From NCBI GenBank assembly GCA_031400505.1, contig JANNPZ010000007.1:1-64000 (forward strand): a stretch of 64,000 nt of DNA, read 5' to 3'. Made by a program: the position numbers and the translations under genes. Shown here piece by piece: positions 25,406-34,721 of this stretch. The stretch comes from JAIYDJ01 sp031400505. Lineage in GTDB: Bacteria > Pseudomonadota > Alphaproteobacteria > Rhodobacterales > Rhodobacteraceae. Position 1 is the first letter of the stretch. Every line of letters starts with the position of its first letter. Under the pieces are notes generated by a model, which saw only the letters and a list, made by a program, of their open reading frames with translations, was not told the origin of the DNA and made no database searches.

Positions 25406-26886
25406 ACCGACATGGTTGCGGCAACCGCCCGCCCCCAGCGGGCGTATTTAGCGGCGCGGGTGGCCTCGTCCATCGTGGGGGCAAAGCGGCGTTGCAAGGC
25501 CCATGTTTTTTGAAACTCTTCCGGATCGGGGCAGATCCCGGCCTGCAGACCCGCAAGATAGGCCACCCCCAAGGCTGTCGTTTCCGTCACCACAGGCCGG
25601 TCCACCGGTGCGCCCAGAATGTCGGACAGGAACTGCATCGCCCAATCGCTGGCCGTCATCCCGCCATCGACCCGCAGCACCCCGTCCGCCGCCGCCCCCC
25701 AGTCGGCACGCATCGCCTCCAAAAGGTCCCGGGTCTGGTAGCCAACCGATTCGAGCGCCGCGCGCGCCAGTTCCGCCGGACCCGAGTTGCGCGTCAGACC
25801 GTAGATCGCCCCCCGACTGTCGGGCCGCCAATAGGGTGCACCAAGCCCGGTGAAGGCGGGCACCAGCACAACGCCTTGCGCCTCGTCGGCAAGCTCCGCC
25901 AAAGGTTGCGTTTCCTTCGCCTCACGGATGATCTTGAGGCCATCGCGCAGCCATTGCACCACGGCCCCCGCGATGAAGATTGACCCTTCCAGCGCATAGG
26001 TCGGCCTACCGTTCAGCTGATAGGCGATGGTGGTCAGCAGGCGGTTATTCGACGGCACCATGTCGGCCCCGGTGTTCAACAGGGCAAAGCACCCCGTCCC
26101 ATAAGTCGATTTCATCATGCCGGGGGTAAAGCAGGCCTGCCCCACCGTTGCCGCCTGCTGGTCCCCTGCCACACCAAGGATCGGGATCTCGCGGCCGAAC
26201 AGGTCGGCGCGGGTCAGGCCAAAGTCGGCGGCGCAGTCGCGGACTTCGGGCAGCAGCGACATGGGGATTTCAAGAAGGCGGCAGATTTCGGCGTCCCACT
26301 GGCCCGTCGCGATGTTGTAAAGCATGGTCCGGGCAGCGTTGGTGGCGTCGGTCGCATGGGTGCGCCCGCCGGTCAGTTTCCAGATCAGATAGGTATCGAC
26401 TGTGCCGAACATCAACGCACCCCGGGCGGCCCGGGCGCGGGCATCCGGTACATGATCGAGCAGCCATTTGACTTTGGTGGCCGAGAAATACGGGTCGAGC
26501 AGCAACCCCGTCCGCGCCGTGATCATCGCGGCGTGGCCTGCGGCCGTCAGCGCCTCGCAGGTGGGTGCGGTCCGGCGGTCTTGCCAGACGATGGCGTTGT
26601 GGATCGGATGGCCAGTTTCGCGGTCCCAGATCAGGGTCGTCTCGCGTTGGTTGGTGATGCCGATGGCGGCGATGGATTTCGCGTCGATCCCGGCCTTTTC
26701 GATCGCGGCGCGGGCCGTGCCTGCGACGGTTGCCCAGAGGTCTGACGGGTCATGTTCGACCCATCCCGGCGCGGGGTAGATCTGGGGAAACTCTTCCTGC
26801 GCCTTAGCCACCACTCGAAGAGCAGCGTCGAACAGAATTGCCCGCGATGAAGTGGTGCCCTGATCGATGGCGAGGATATGGGTCAT
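25402..26886 (-). CDS. glpK: Glycerol kinase
   Basis: This 494-residue FGGY-family kinase converts glycerol and ATP to sn-glycerol 3-phosphate. It begins AIDQGTTSSRAILFD, has INQRETTLIWDRETG and WQDRR, and the C-terminal VDGGMTASDWAMQFLSDILG with VDRPVVTETTALGVAYLAG. The length is standard. It is followed, with four overlapping bases, by the alcohol dehydrogenase, and preceded by a strong hairpin and a small membrane-protein gene. It is about 2 kb from the glpV end of the importer operon. Confidence 0.97.
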   Translation of the reverse strand: MTHILAIDQGTTSSRAILFDAALRVVAKAQEEFPQIYPAPGWVEHDPSDLWATVAGTARAAIEKAGIDAKSIAAIGITNQRETTLIWDRETGHPIHNAIVWQDRRTAPTCEALTAAGHAAMITARTGLLLDPYFSATKVKWLLDHVPDARARAARGALMFGTVDTYLIWKLTGGRTHATDATNAARTMLYNIATGQWDAEICRLLEIPMSLLPEVRDCAADFGLTRADLFGREIPILGVAGDQQAATVGQACFTPGMMKSTYGTGCFALLNTGADMVPSNNRLLTTIAYQLNGRPTYALEGSIFIAGAVVQWLRDGLKIIREAKETQPLAELADEAQGVVLVPAFTGLGAPYWRPDSRGAIYGLTRNSGPAELARAALESVGYQTRDLLEAMRADWGAAADGVLRVDGGMTASDWAMQFLSDILGAPVDRPVVTETTALGVAYLAGLQAGICPDPEEFQKTWALQRRFAPTMDEATRAAKYARWGRAVAATMSV

Positions 26887-26920
26887 TTAGAGCCTCCCTG
26901 TTGGTCATTTGCCTTGTGCG

Positions 26921-26950
26921 CGGGATCAGCGGTTCGATCCGCTGATCCCG
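26921..26950 (-). terminator. Perfect 12-bp hairpin upstream of glpK
   Basis: CGGGATCAGCGG and CCGCTGATCCCG are exact reverse complements around a six-base loop. On the minus strand the hairpin lies between the membrane-protein gene and glpK, with no T tract after it. It may be a weak terminator, an attenuator or an mRNA-stability element that uncouples glpK from the upstream gene. Confidence 0.5.
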
Positions 26951-26974
26951 GCGGATTTCAATTCGGGCCTCGTG

Positions 26975-27469
26975 TCAGCCCCGGTCTATCATTTGCAACA
27001 CCGCAACCAGAACGATGCCGTACAGAACATGCCCCACCAGCGCGACCCAGGTGATGCCGGTAAAGCCCAGAAAGAACGGCAAGCCCGCAATCGCCGTGAT
27101 GCCGCCAATCGCGAATACCCACATGCCGAACCCATAGACCGCTGCGGGCAGAAACCAGTGGCTCTCTCCGACCACGGCGCGCCAGAGCGGCGCAAAGATT
27201 AAAAGCCAGCCGACGGGATAGCCGATCAGGCCGACCAGATAGAAATGCATGAAGTAGCCAGCAAAGTCGCTGTTGGGCAGGCCAAGCGCGCCCAGCAGGC
27301 TGCGGGCCAAGCCATGAGGGGAAAGGTTGGCAAGACCCAGCGCGGGGCTGATGACCTGGCCCCACAAATCAAAGGCGTTGCTGGCAAAGAAGCCTGCGAC
27401 GAACATCACGCCAAGGGTGCTTGCTGTCAGGGCAGGAATGGTGCCGAGGGGGCGTTGGGAGGTGCTCAT
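26975..27469 (-). CDS. Hypothetical integral membrane protein upstream of glpK
   Basis: This 164-residue protein has about four hydrophobic segments (near residues 13-33, 75-95, 108-130 and 137-160) and a WLLIFAPLWRAVV loop. I do not recognise a named family. The Gly/Phe/Leu-rich sequence has no charged catalytic motif and is not an aquaglyceroporin: the two NPA/NPD boxes of GlpF are absent. It points the same way as glpK, 88 bases upstream, with the 12-bp hairpin between them. A role in glycerol entry or membrane adaptation is possible but not shown. Confidence 0.75.
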   Translation of the reverse strand: MSTSQRPLGTIPALTASTLGVMFVAGFFASNAFDLWGQVISPALGLANLSPHGLARSLLGALGLPNSDFAGYFMHFYLVGLIGYPVGWLLIFAPLWRAVVGESHWFLPAAVYGFGMWVFAIGGITAIAGLPFFLGFTGITWVALVGHVLYGIVLVAVLQMIDRG

Positions 27470-27632
27470 GTTCTAAACTGGTCCTTTTTACAGATGTATG
27501 TTGCCGGTGCCCTTGGTCACCATGCCGGAGTCTGTCCGTCAACTCTGCCCTTCAATGTGCCGTGATTTGTCACACTCTGTTCAACGACTGTTACAGGAAT
27601 TCTCTCAAAAGCTATTGATTTCATAGCACGTT

Positions 27633-28049
27633 TCATAGGTTCTTCTCAAAAATGACTTCGCCGTCCGCCGCCGTTCCGCGCGCCTGCCAGCCGAGCCTGC
27701 GATAAAGCCGCTCGGCTTTTGTGCCGGGATCAGTGGTCAGTTGCGCCGTAATGGTTCCGTTTGCCGCCAGATCGGCGCAGGCGCGGCGCAGAAGATGCGC
27801 GCGCAGGCCGCCCTGATGAGCCGGGTCCACAAACAGGGCCCAGATCGTGCCATCGGCCGGATCGCTGGCCGAAAAGCCGACGATCTAGCCGGCTGCCCTG
27901 GCAATCCAGACACGGTTTTGCGAGACAAAGCGGAAATAGTCGTCGGGGGTGACCGAGGTCGGATCGGACAATCGGTTTTCCAGAACTGCGCCCCGGATTT
28001 CGATCAGGCGGGGGATATCGGCGCATGTGGCGCGGTCAAAAATGGGCAT
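27633..28049 (-). pseudogene. GNAT-family acetyltransferase, broken by one amber codon
   Basis: Translated from the ATG at 28049 the frame gives MPIFDRATCADIPRLIEI, then DDYFRFVSQNRVWIARAAG, then a TAG at 27887-27885, and resumes IVGFSASDPADGTIWALFVD. It continues through HQGGLRAHLLRRACADL, the acetyl-CoA-binding region of GNAT N-acetyltransferases, and ends AERLYRRLGWQ. Apart from the one stop the frame is intact over 139 codons and both halves read as one GNAT domain. The likely explanation is a recent nonsense mutation (one base from CAG, TGG, AAG, GAG or TAC/TAT). A sequencing error or suppression cannot be excluded. The substrate is unknown. Confidence 0.8.
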
Positions 28050-28102
28050 CTGGAACCTCTCGGGATCTTGGCGGGGGCAATCGGGCGGGCTAGAACCGCA
28101 CC

Positions 28103-28684
28103 ATGAGAGTGCCGTTGCTGATCGTCATCGCTTCAGGTATCGCGCTGGCGGTTGCATGGGTTGTGCCGAGCCTTTCGGATGTTCTGTTGCTGGCGGGTCC
28201 AGCGGCAGTTGCCGGTGTCATTCTGGTAATCCGGGCGCTTCTGGCACGCAGGGCCAGCCCCAGGTCGATCCTGATCGACGGATCGAACGTGCTGTATTGG
28301 AATGGCGGAACACCGCAGATCGACACTTTGCGCGCGGTGGTAGGGCAGCTGACAGAACGGGGCTTTGCGCCTCATGTCGTGTTTGATGCCAATGCGGGCT
28401 ATCTGGTGGCGGGCAAATATCAGCATTACGGGGCGATGGGGGCGCTTTTGGGGTTGCCGGAGGATCGGGTGATCGTGGTTGCTAAAGGGTCGCCTGCCGA
28501 TCCGGTATTGTTGGCTGCGGCGCGCGAGATGGGCGCGCGGATTGTGACGAACGACCGATACCGCGACTGGGTGGCGGCGTATCCCGAGGTGGCAGAACCG
28601 GGGTTTCTGATCCGGGGCGGGTTCACTTCCGGTGCGGTCTGGATCAATCTGGAAGAAAGGGCGGGGATTTCTCCCCGCCCTTAG
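28103..28684 (+). CDS. Membrane-anchored NYN/Zc3h12a-type nuclease domain protein
   Basis: This 193-residue protein has two N-terminal membrane helices (about residues 4-21 and 27-46), then a cytoplasmic PIN-like fold of the NYN/Zc3h12a class. The candidate metal-binding acids are Asp59 in ILIDGSNVLYWNGG, Asp95 in VVFDANAG, Asp133 in GSPADPVLLAAA and Asp151 in RIVTNDRYRDW. In other family members these acids cut single-stranded or structured RNA. Its natural RNA is unknown. The gene is convergent with glpV, with the terminator hairpin built into its last codons. Confidence 0.75.
   Translation: MRVPLLIVIASGIALAVAWVVPSLSDVLLLAGPAAVAGVILVIRALLARRASPRSILIDGSNVLYWNGGTPQIDTLRAVVGQLTERGFAPHVVFDANAGYLVAGKYQHYGAMGALLGLPEDRVIVVAKGSPADPVLLAAAREMGARIVTNDRYRDWVAAYPEVAEPGFLIRGGFTSGAVWINLEERAGISPRP
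28657..28682. terminator. Bidirectional terminator between the NYN gene and glpV
   Basis: AAGGGCGGGGA and TCCCCGCCCTT are exact reverse complements around a TTTC loop. The 11-bp stem covers the last codons of the NYN gene (encoding GISPRP) and ends 5 bases before the glpV stop. On the minus strand it is followed by a pyrimidine-rich stretch (TTCTTCC), so it can end both converging transcripts. Confidence 0.8.
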
Positions 28685-28687
28685 GCC

Positions 28688-30409
28688 TTAGTTCTGCCAG
28701 GACTTGATCAGCTCGTCATAGGCGATGGTTTCGCCTGCGGGCTTTTCGTTTTCCAGCTTGGCCACCGGCGCGCCGGGCTCGTCGAGCCATACCTGCGGGT
28801 CCTTCTCTTCGTTCATCACCGGGCCAAGATCACCCTGAGCGCCGGATTTCTCCAGACGGATCAGAACCTTCTCTTGTTCGGCGCAGAGGCTGTCCAAAGC
28901 TTCCTGCGGCGACTTGGCGCCCGACATCGCGTCGCCGATGTTCTGCCACCACAGTTGTGCCAGTTTCGGATAGTCCGGGATGTTGGTGCCGGTCGGCGAC
29001 CACTGAACGCGGGCGGGCGAGCGGTAGAACTCGATCAGGCCACCCAGTTTCGCGGCGCGGTCGGTGAAGGACGCATGCTGGATGGTGGACTCACGAATGA
29101 AGGTCAGGCCGACATGGCTTTTCTTCACGTCCACGGTCTTCGAGGTGACGAACTGGGCATAAAGCCAAGCCGCCTGTGCGCGGTCCACCGGGGTCGATTT
29201 CATCAGAGTCCACGAACCGGCATCCTGATAGCCGATCTTCTGGCCATCCTGCCAATAGACGCCATGCGGCGAGGGGGCCATACGCCATTTCGGCGTGCCG
29301 TCGGCGTTCATCACCGGGGTGCCTTCGACGACCGAGGCCGCGGTGAAGGCAGTGTACCAGAACATCTGCTGGGCAATCGCACCCTGTGCAGGAACCGGGC
29401 CAGCTTCACCAAAGGTCATGCCGGCAGCTTCTGGCGGCGAGAACTTTTGCAGCCATTCGATTGCCTTGGTCACGGCATAGACCGCCGCTGCGTCGTTCGT
29501 GGAACCGCCACGCGCAACGCAGGACCCGACGGGCTGGGACTTCTCGTTCACACGAATGCCCCATTCATCGACCGGCAGGCCGTTGGGTTCACCCACGTCG
29601 CCCATTCCGGCCATCGACATCCACGCATCGGTGTAACGCCAGCCGAGCGAGGGATCCTTCTTACCGTAGTCCATGTTGCCGAACACTTTGTCCGGGCCAC
29701 CGGCATAGGTCATGTCGCGGCCGGTGAAGAATTCGGCGATGTCCTCATAGGCCGACCAGTTGACCGGAACGCCGAGGTCATAGCCATACTTGGCCTTGAA
29801 ATCGTCTTTGGTTTTCTGGTCGTTGAACCAGTCGTAGCGGAACCAGTAAAGGTTCGCGAACTGCTGGTCGGGCAGCTGGTAAAGCTTGCCATCCGGGCCG
29901 GTGGTGAACTTGGCCCCGATGAAATCGGCCAGATCGAGACCCGGGTTGGTCACGGCAGCGCCTTCGCCGGCCATCCAGTCGGTCAGGTTGCGCGCCAGCT
30001 GATAGCGCCAGTGGGTGCCGATCAGGTCAGAGTCGTTGATGTAGGCGTCATAGATGTTTTCGCCCGACTGCATCTGTGTCTGCAGCTTTTCGACAACATC
30101 GCCTTCGCCGATCAGGTCGTGGGTGACCTTGATGCCGGTGATCGCCTCGAACGCCGGGGCCAGCACCTTGGATTCGTATTCATGCGTGCCGATGGTTTCG
30201 GAGACGACCTTGATTTCCAGGCCGGCATAGGGTGCAGCGGCATCGATGAACCATTGCAGTTCCGCTTCCTGGCCAGCGCGGTCAAGCGTGGACTGATCGC
30301 CGATTTCGGCGTCGAGGAAGGCTTTCGCCGCCTCGATATCCGCCCAGGCGGGGGCGCCCAGGGCCATCAGCGCAAGCGCCATGGCGGTGGTTTGGTGACG
30401 CAATCTCAT
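28688..30409 (-). CDS. glpV: Glycerol ABC transporter substrate-binding protein GlpV
   Basis: This 573-residue periplasmic protein has a signal peptide (MRLRHQTTAMAL, hydrophobic core, AWA-D cleavage near residue 23). It then shows an extracellular solute-binding fold of the type found with rhizobial glycerol importers (TVVSETIGTHEYESKV-like segment, GDVVEKLQTQMQSGENIYD). It delivers glycerol to the GlpPQ permease. The ATG at 30409 follows GGGAGGAA; the frame is open further upstream but has no similarity. It is the last gene of glpD-S-T-P-Q-U-V. GlpV in rhizobia is also unusually long. Confidence 0.9.
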   Translation of the reverse strand: MRLRHQTTAMALALMALGAPAWADIEAAKAFLDAEIGDQSTLDRAGQEAELQWFIDAAAPYAGLEIKVVSETIGTHEYESKVLAPAFEAITGIKVTHDLIGEGDVVEKLQTQMQSGENIYDAYINDSDLIGTHWRYQLARNLTDWMAGEGAAVTNPGLDLADFIGAKFTTGPDGKLYQLPDQQFANLYWFRYDWFNDQKTKDDFKAKYGYDLGVPVNWSAYEDIAEFFTGRDMTYAGGPDKVFGNMDYGKKDPSLGWRYTDAWMSMAGMGDVGEPNGLPVDEWGIRVNEKSQPVGSCVARGGSTNDAAAVYAVTKAIEWLQKFSPPEAAGMTFGEAGPVPAQGAIAQQMFWYTAFTAASVVEGTPVMNADGTPKWRMAPSPHGVYWQDGQKIGYQDAGSWTLMKSTPVDRAQAAWLYAQFVTSKTVDVKKSHVGLTFIRESTIQHASFTDRAAKLGGLIEFYRSPARVQWSPTGTNIPDYPKLAQLWWQNIGDAMSGAKSPQEALDSLCAEQEKVLIRLEKSGAQGDLGPVMNEEKDPQVWLDEPGAPVAKLENEKPAGETIAYDELIKSWQN

Positions 30410-30477
30410 GTTATTCCTCCCAGAATGTTGAGACGTTCGGTTTGCCCCCGTTTGGCGAGGGGTCGTCGGTGCCTTGC

Positions 30478-30878
30478 TTAGACCCAGCGAAAGACGGCTA
30501 CGGCGTAGGCAAGGCATAGGATCAGCGCATAGGTCAGAGGTGCGCCGAAGGCGGCGAGCCAGGCCAGCGAAATGAAGGCCGAGCCCAGAAGGGTAATGAA
30601 CAGCCGATCGCCCCGCGTGGTTTCGATCCGCAGAATACCGACGCGCGGGGTTTCGGGATAGCGGATGGCGAGGATGGTAAAGATCACCAGCAGACAGCCG
30701 ATGATGAAAAAGAAAAGGGCAATGGGCAAGGTCCAGGCCATCCAGCCGCCCGGGATCATTGGATCGGTCCACAGGATGCCACTATCGTCGCGCGGGGCGG
30801 CGGCGAATAGCGCAACCAGAATGGCCAGTGCCAGAGCGATAACGCCGGTGTAGATGAGCGGCCAACGGGTTTTCGTCA

Positions 30879-30879
<1 letters not shown>
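30478..30879 (-). CDS. glpU: GlpU, DUF2160 membrane protein of the glycerol importer operon
   Basis: This 133-residue protein has about four hydrophobic helices, with AWTLPIALFFFIIGCLLVIF and LLGSAFISLAWLAAFGAP. It matches the DUF2160 proteins that sit between the permease and binding-protein genes of rhizobial glp operons. Its role is unknown. The ATG at 30879 shares two bases with the glpQ stop (TGATG) after AAGGG, which I prefer to a GTG one codon upstream. Confidence 0.85.
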
Positions 30880-31681
<802 letters not shown>

Positions 31682-31682
<1 letters not shown>

Positions 31683-32554
31683 CACTTCGTCTCCTGCTTA
31701 TCAAGGGTCGTCATCACGGTGTAGAACACCCAAGAGACCAGCAGGATCACGAGGAAATACATCAGACTGAACGCCGCAGCCGGGCCAAGGTCAAACTGTC
31801 CGACGGCCATTTTCACGAGGTCGATCGACAGGAAGGTGGTCGAGTTGCCAGGTCCACCGCCGGTCAGCACGAAGGGTTCAGTGTAGATCATGAAGCTGTC
31901 CATGAACCGCAGCAAGACGGCGATCAAAAGGACTCCGGCCATTTTCGGAAGCTCGATATAGCGGAAGATGCTCCACCGGCTGGCCTGATCGATGCTGGCG
32001 GCCTGATAATAGGCCTGCGGGATGGATTGAAGGCCCGCGTAGCACAGCAGCGCCACGAGGCTGGTCCAGTGCCAGACATCCATGATGATGATCGTTACCC
32101 AGGCATCCAGCGCGTCATTGGTATAGTTGTAATCGATGCCCATCGCGGCCAGCGTGTGGCCCAGAAGGCCGATATCCACGCGCCCAAAAATCTGCCAGAT
32201 CGTGCCGACGACATTGAACGGGATCAGCAGCGGCAGCGCCATCAGAACAAGGCAAAAGCTGCTCCAGAAGCCCTTCTTCGGCATGTTGAGGGCGACGTAT
32301 ATACCCAGAGGCACCTCGATGGCCAAAATGATCGCCGAGAACAGCACCTGTCGGCCCAGCGCCTCGTGCATGCGGTCCGACGCGAGCATGTCTTCGAACC
32401 AGCCGAGGCCGTTCCAGAAGAACTCGTTGTTCCCGAACGTGTCGTTGAATGCATAGTTCACGACTGTCATCAGCGGGATGACGGCAGAAAACGCGACCAG
32501 CACCAGAACCGGCAGTACCAGAAACCAGGCCCAGTTGTTTTGGGTCTTGTCCAT
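31682..32554 (-). CDS. glpP: Glycerol ABC transporter permease GlpP
   Basis: This 290-residue MalF-type permease has six membrane helices and the EAA loop GLQSIPQAYYQAASIDQASR. It is paired with GlpQ. The ATG at 32554 overlaps the glpT stop as TGATG. The hydrophobic N-terminus (WFLVLPVLVLVAFSAVIPLM-like) is the first helix. Confidence 0.92.
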
Positions 32555-33630
32555 CAGGCAGAGGCTCCTTTGACACGCCAGTCGTCGGCATAGACGTTCA
32601 CCCGGCTCGGGTCGAAACGGACATGGGTCAAATCTGCGCCAAGCGTTTGATGCTCGCCCACGATGATGCTGATCTGGCTTCCTTCAACATCGGCGCGAAT
32701 GATGCGATGGCGACCGACATCCTCGATACGCGATATACGGGCAGGCAGTCCGATGCCGGCGGTCATTTCAGCATATTCGGGACGGATACCGATCTGGGTC
32801 CGACCGGTCTGCGGCGCATAGGTCTGACCCAGCGGGACCGGCCCGGCGGCGGTGTAAGCCTGGTTCCCACGAATTTCGGCCGCAAGCAAGTTCATCCCCG
32901 GCGACCCGATGAAGTATCCCACGAACGTATGTTCGGGCGTCTCGAACAGTTCCTGCGGTGTGCCCATCTGCACCACGCGGCCTTCGTGCAGGACCACCAC
33001 CTTGTCGGCAAAGGTCAGCGCCTCGGTCTGGTCGTGGGTTACATAGATCATCGTGTGGCCAAACTCGCGGTGCAGCAGTTTCAGCTGCGTGCGCAGTTCC
33101 CATTTCATGTGCGGGTCGATGACGGTCAGCGGCTCGTCGAACAGGATGGCATTCACATCCTCGCGCACCATGCCGCGGCCAAGCGATATCTTCTGTTTGG
33201 CATCCGCCGTAAGCCCGCGTGCCTTGCGATCCAGCGTCGCCTCCATGCCGATCATCGCGGCGATTTGTGCCACGCGGGACTGGATGTAGGCAGGGTCCAT
33301 CCCACGATTGCGCAGCGGGAAGGCAAGGTTTTCGCGCACCGTCATTGTGTCGTAGACGACCGGAAACTGGAAGACCTGGGCAATGTTGCGTTCGGCGGTC
33401 GGGGCCTGGGTCACGTCCCGATCGCCAAACAGCACGCGACCATGCGACGGATGGACAAGACCCGATATGATGTTCAACAGCGTGGTCTTGCCGCAGCCCG
33501 ACGCCCCCAACAAGGCATAGGCACCACCGTCATCCCAGACATGGTCCATTTCTTTCAGCGCATAATCCGCTTCGGATTTCGGGATCGGCAAGTAGCTGTG
33601 TGCGAGGTTGGAAAGGGTAATGCGGGCCAT
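32554..33630 (-). CDS. glpT: Glycerol ABC transporter ATP-binding protein GlpT
   Basis: This 358-residue ATPase of the sugar (MalK/UgpC) class has Walker A LLGASGCGKTTLLN, a diverged signature around KQKISLGRGMVRED, Walker B AILFDEPLTVIDP and a C-terminal regulatory domain. The signature lacks the usual LSGGQ: LSLGRG-type sequence replaces it, whereas the partner GlpS keeps LSGGQQQR. This asymmetry suggests one canonical and one degenerate ATP site. This GlpT is not the major-facilitator G3P transporter of the same name. Confidence 0.9.
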   Translation of the reverse strand: MARITLSNLAHSYLPIPKSEADYALKEMDHVWDDGGAYALLGASGCGKTTLLNIISGLVHPSHGRVLFGDRDVTQAPTAERNIAQVFQFPVVYDTMTVRENLAFPLRNRGMDPAYIQSRVAQIAAMIGMEATLDRKARGLTADAKQKISLGRGMVREDVNAILFDEPLTVIDPHMKWELRTQLKLLHREFGHTMIYVTHDQTEALTFADKVVVLHEGRVVQMGTPQELFETPEHTFVGYFIGSPGMNLLAAEIRGNQAYTAAGPVPLGQTYAPQTGRTQIGIRPEYAEMTAGIGLPARISRIEDVGRHRIIRADVEGSQISIIVGEHQTLGADLTHVRFDPSRVNVYADDWRVKGASA

Positions 33631-33633
33631 GCG

Positions 33634-34713
33634 CTATGCCTCCGCGCGCGGGGCGGCAAGATGGCCCATCGCATCAAAAAGATAAATCTGGGCCGGATCA
33701 AGCCAGACGAACACAGTAGCACCAATTTCCAGATTCTGCACGTTGTGTACCAGACCGACCCATTTATCCGATCCGTGATGCAGGTGCAGGAACGTTTCCG
33801 AACCGGTGATTTCATTGGCCCCGAGGGTGCAGCCGAACTCCAGACTATCGCCAGTGGTTTGGTGCAGGTGCAGGTGGTTGGCCCTGAAGCCTGCCTGATA
33901 CGAGCCGTCCTTCAACGCGGCAAATCGGCCCGACGCCGGAAGGACAACGTCCACCCCAAGGGTCAAACTGTTGCCCTGCTTGATGCAGGGAACGAAGTTC
34001 ATCGGCGGGTCGGAAAACACGCGCGCGGTAACGGCGTCAGACGGGTTGCGGTAGACAAAAGGCGTTGCACCAAACTGCGTAACCCGGCCCTGCCAGAGCG
34101 TCGCGGTGTTGCCACCCAGCAAAAGTGCCTCTTCGGGTTCCGTCGTGGCATAGACGAAAATCGCGCCCGACTGCGCAAAGATACGGGGAATCTCGGCACG
34201 CAGTTCTTCGCGCAGTTTGTAGTCAAGGTTGGCAAGCGGCTCGTCCAGCAGCACCAGACCCGCCTCCTTGACCAGCGCGCGGGCAAGTGCACAGCGCTGC
34301 TGCTGGCCGCCCGACAGCTCAAGCGGTTTTCTGCCCAGCATTGGCGTCAGTTTCAGCATGTCAGCAGTCGCCCGCACGGCACGGTCGATCTCGGCGGCCG
34401 ATTTGCCCATCAGACGCAGGGGCGAAGCGATGTTGTCGAAGACAGTCATCCCGGGGTAGTTGATGAACTGCTGATAGACCATCGCGACGCGGCGATCTTG
34501 CACACGAAATCCGGTCACATCCTGCCCGTTCCAGATCAGCCGTCCGGCGGTTGGCATATCAAGACCGGCCATGACACGCATCAGTGACGTCTTGCCTGAA
34601 AGTGTCGGGCCCAACAGGACGTTCATCGTGCCGCTTTCCAGGGTCAGGCTGGTTGGCTGCAAGATCACTTGCCCCTTGTCCATCCGTGACACTGCCTGCA
34701 ATTCCAGCGCCAT
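33634..34713 (-). CDS. glpS: Glycerol ABC transporter ATP-binding protein GlpS
   Basis: This 359-residue ATPase has a shorter P-loop region, LLGPTLSGKTSLMRVMAG, where the usual SGxGKS/T reads TLSGKTS, followed by the intact signature LELSGGQQQRCALARAL and Walker B LVLLDEPLANLDYKL. GlpS and GlpT work as a heterodimer driving GlpPQ. It lies between glpD and glpT, separated by 8 and 3 bases. Confidence 0.9.
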   Translation of the reverse strand: MALELQAVSRMDKGQVILQPTSLTLESGTMNVLLGPTLSGKTSLMRVMAGLDMPTAGRLIWNGQDVTGFRVQDRRVAMVYQQFINYPGMTVFDNIASPLRLMGKSAAEIDRAVRATADMLKLTPMLGRKPLELSGGQQQRCALARALVKEAGLVLLDEPLANLDYKLREELRAEIPRIFAQSGAIFVYATTEPEEALLLGGNTATLWQGRVTQFGATPFVYRNPSDAVTARVFSDPPMNFVPCIKQGNSLTLGVDVVLPASGRFAALKDGSYQAGFRANHLHLHQTTGDSLEFGCTLGANEITGSETFLHLHHGSDKWVGLVHNVQNLEIGATVFVWLDPAQIYLFDAMGHLAAPRAEA

Positions 34714-34721
34714 GGTGGCCC

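Noticed and set aside
27470..27632. Promoter or GlpR operator upstream of the membrane-protein gene
   Set aside because: AT-richer than its surroundings, but no TTCG repeat or clear -35/-10 pair could be identified.
28874..30481. 535-codon open frame opposite glpV
   Set aside because: No family features; glpV with signal peptide and ribosome site explains the region.
32623..34587. 654-codon open frame on the plus strand opposite glpT and glpS
   Set aside because: Both minus-strand genes are clear ABC ATPases; the frame is an antisense by-product of high GC.
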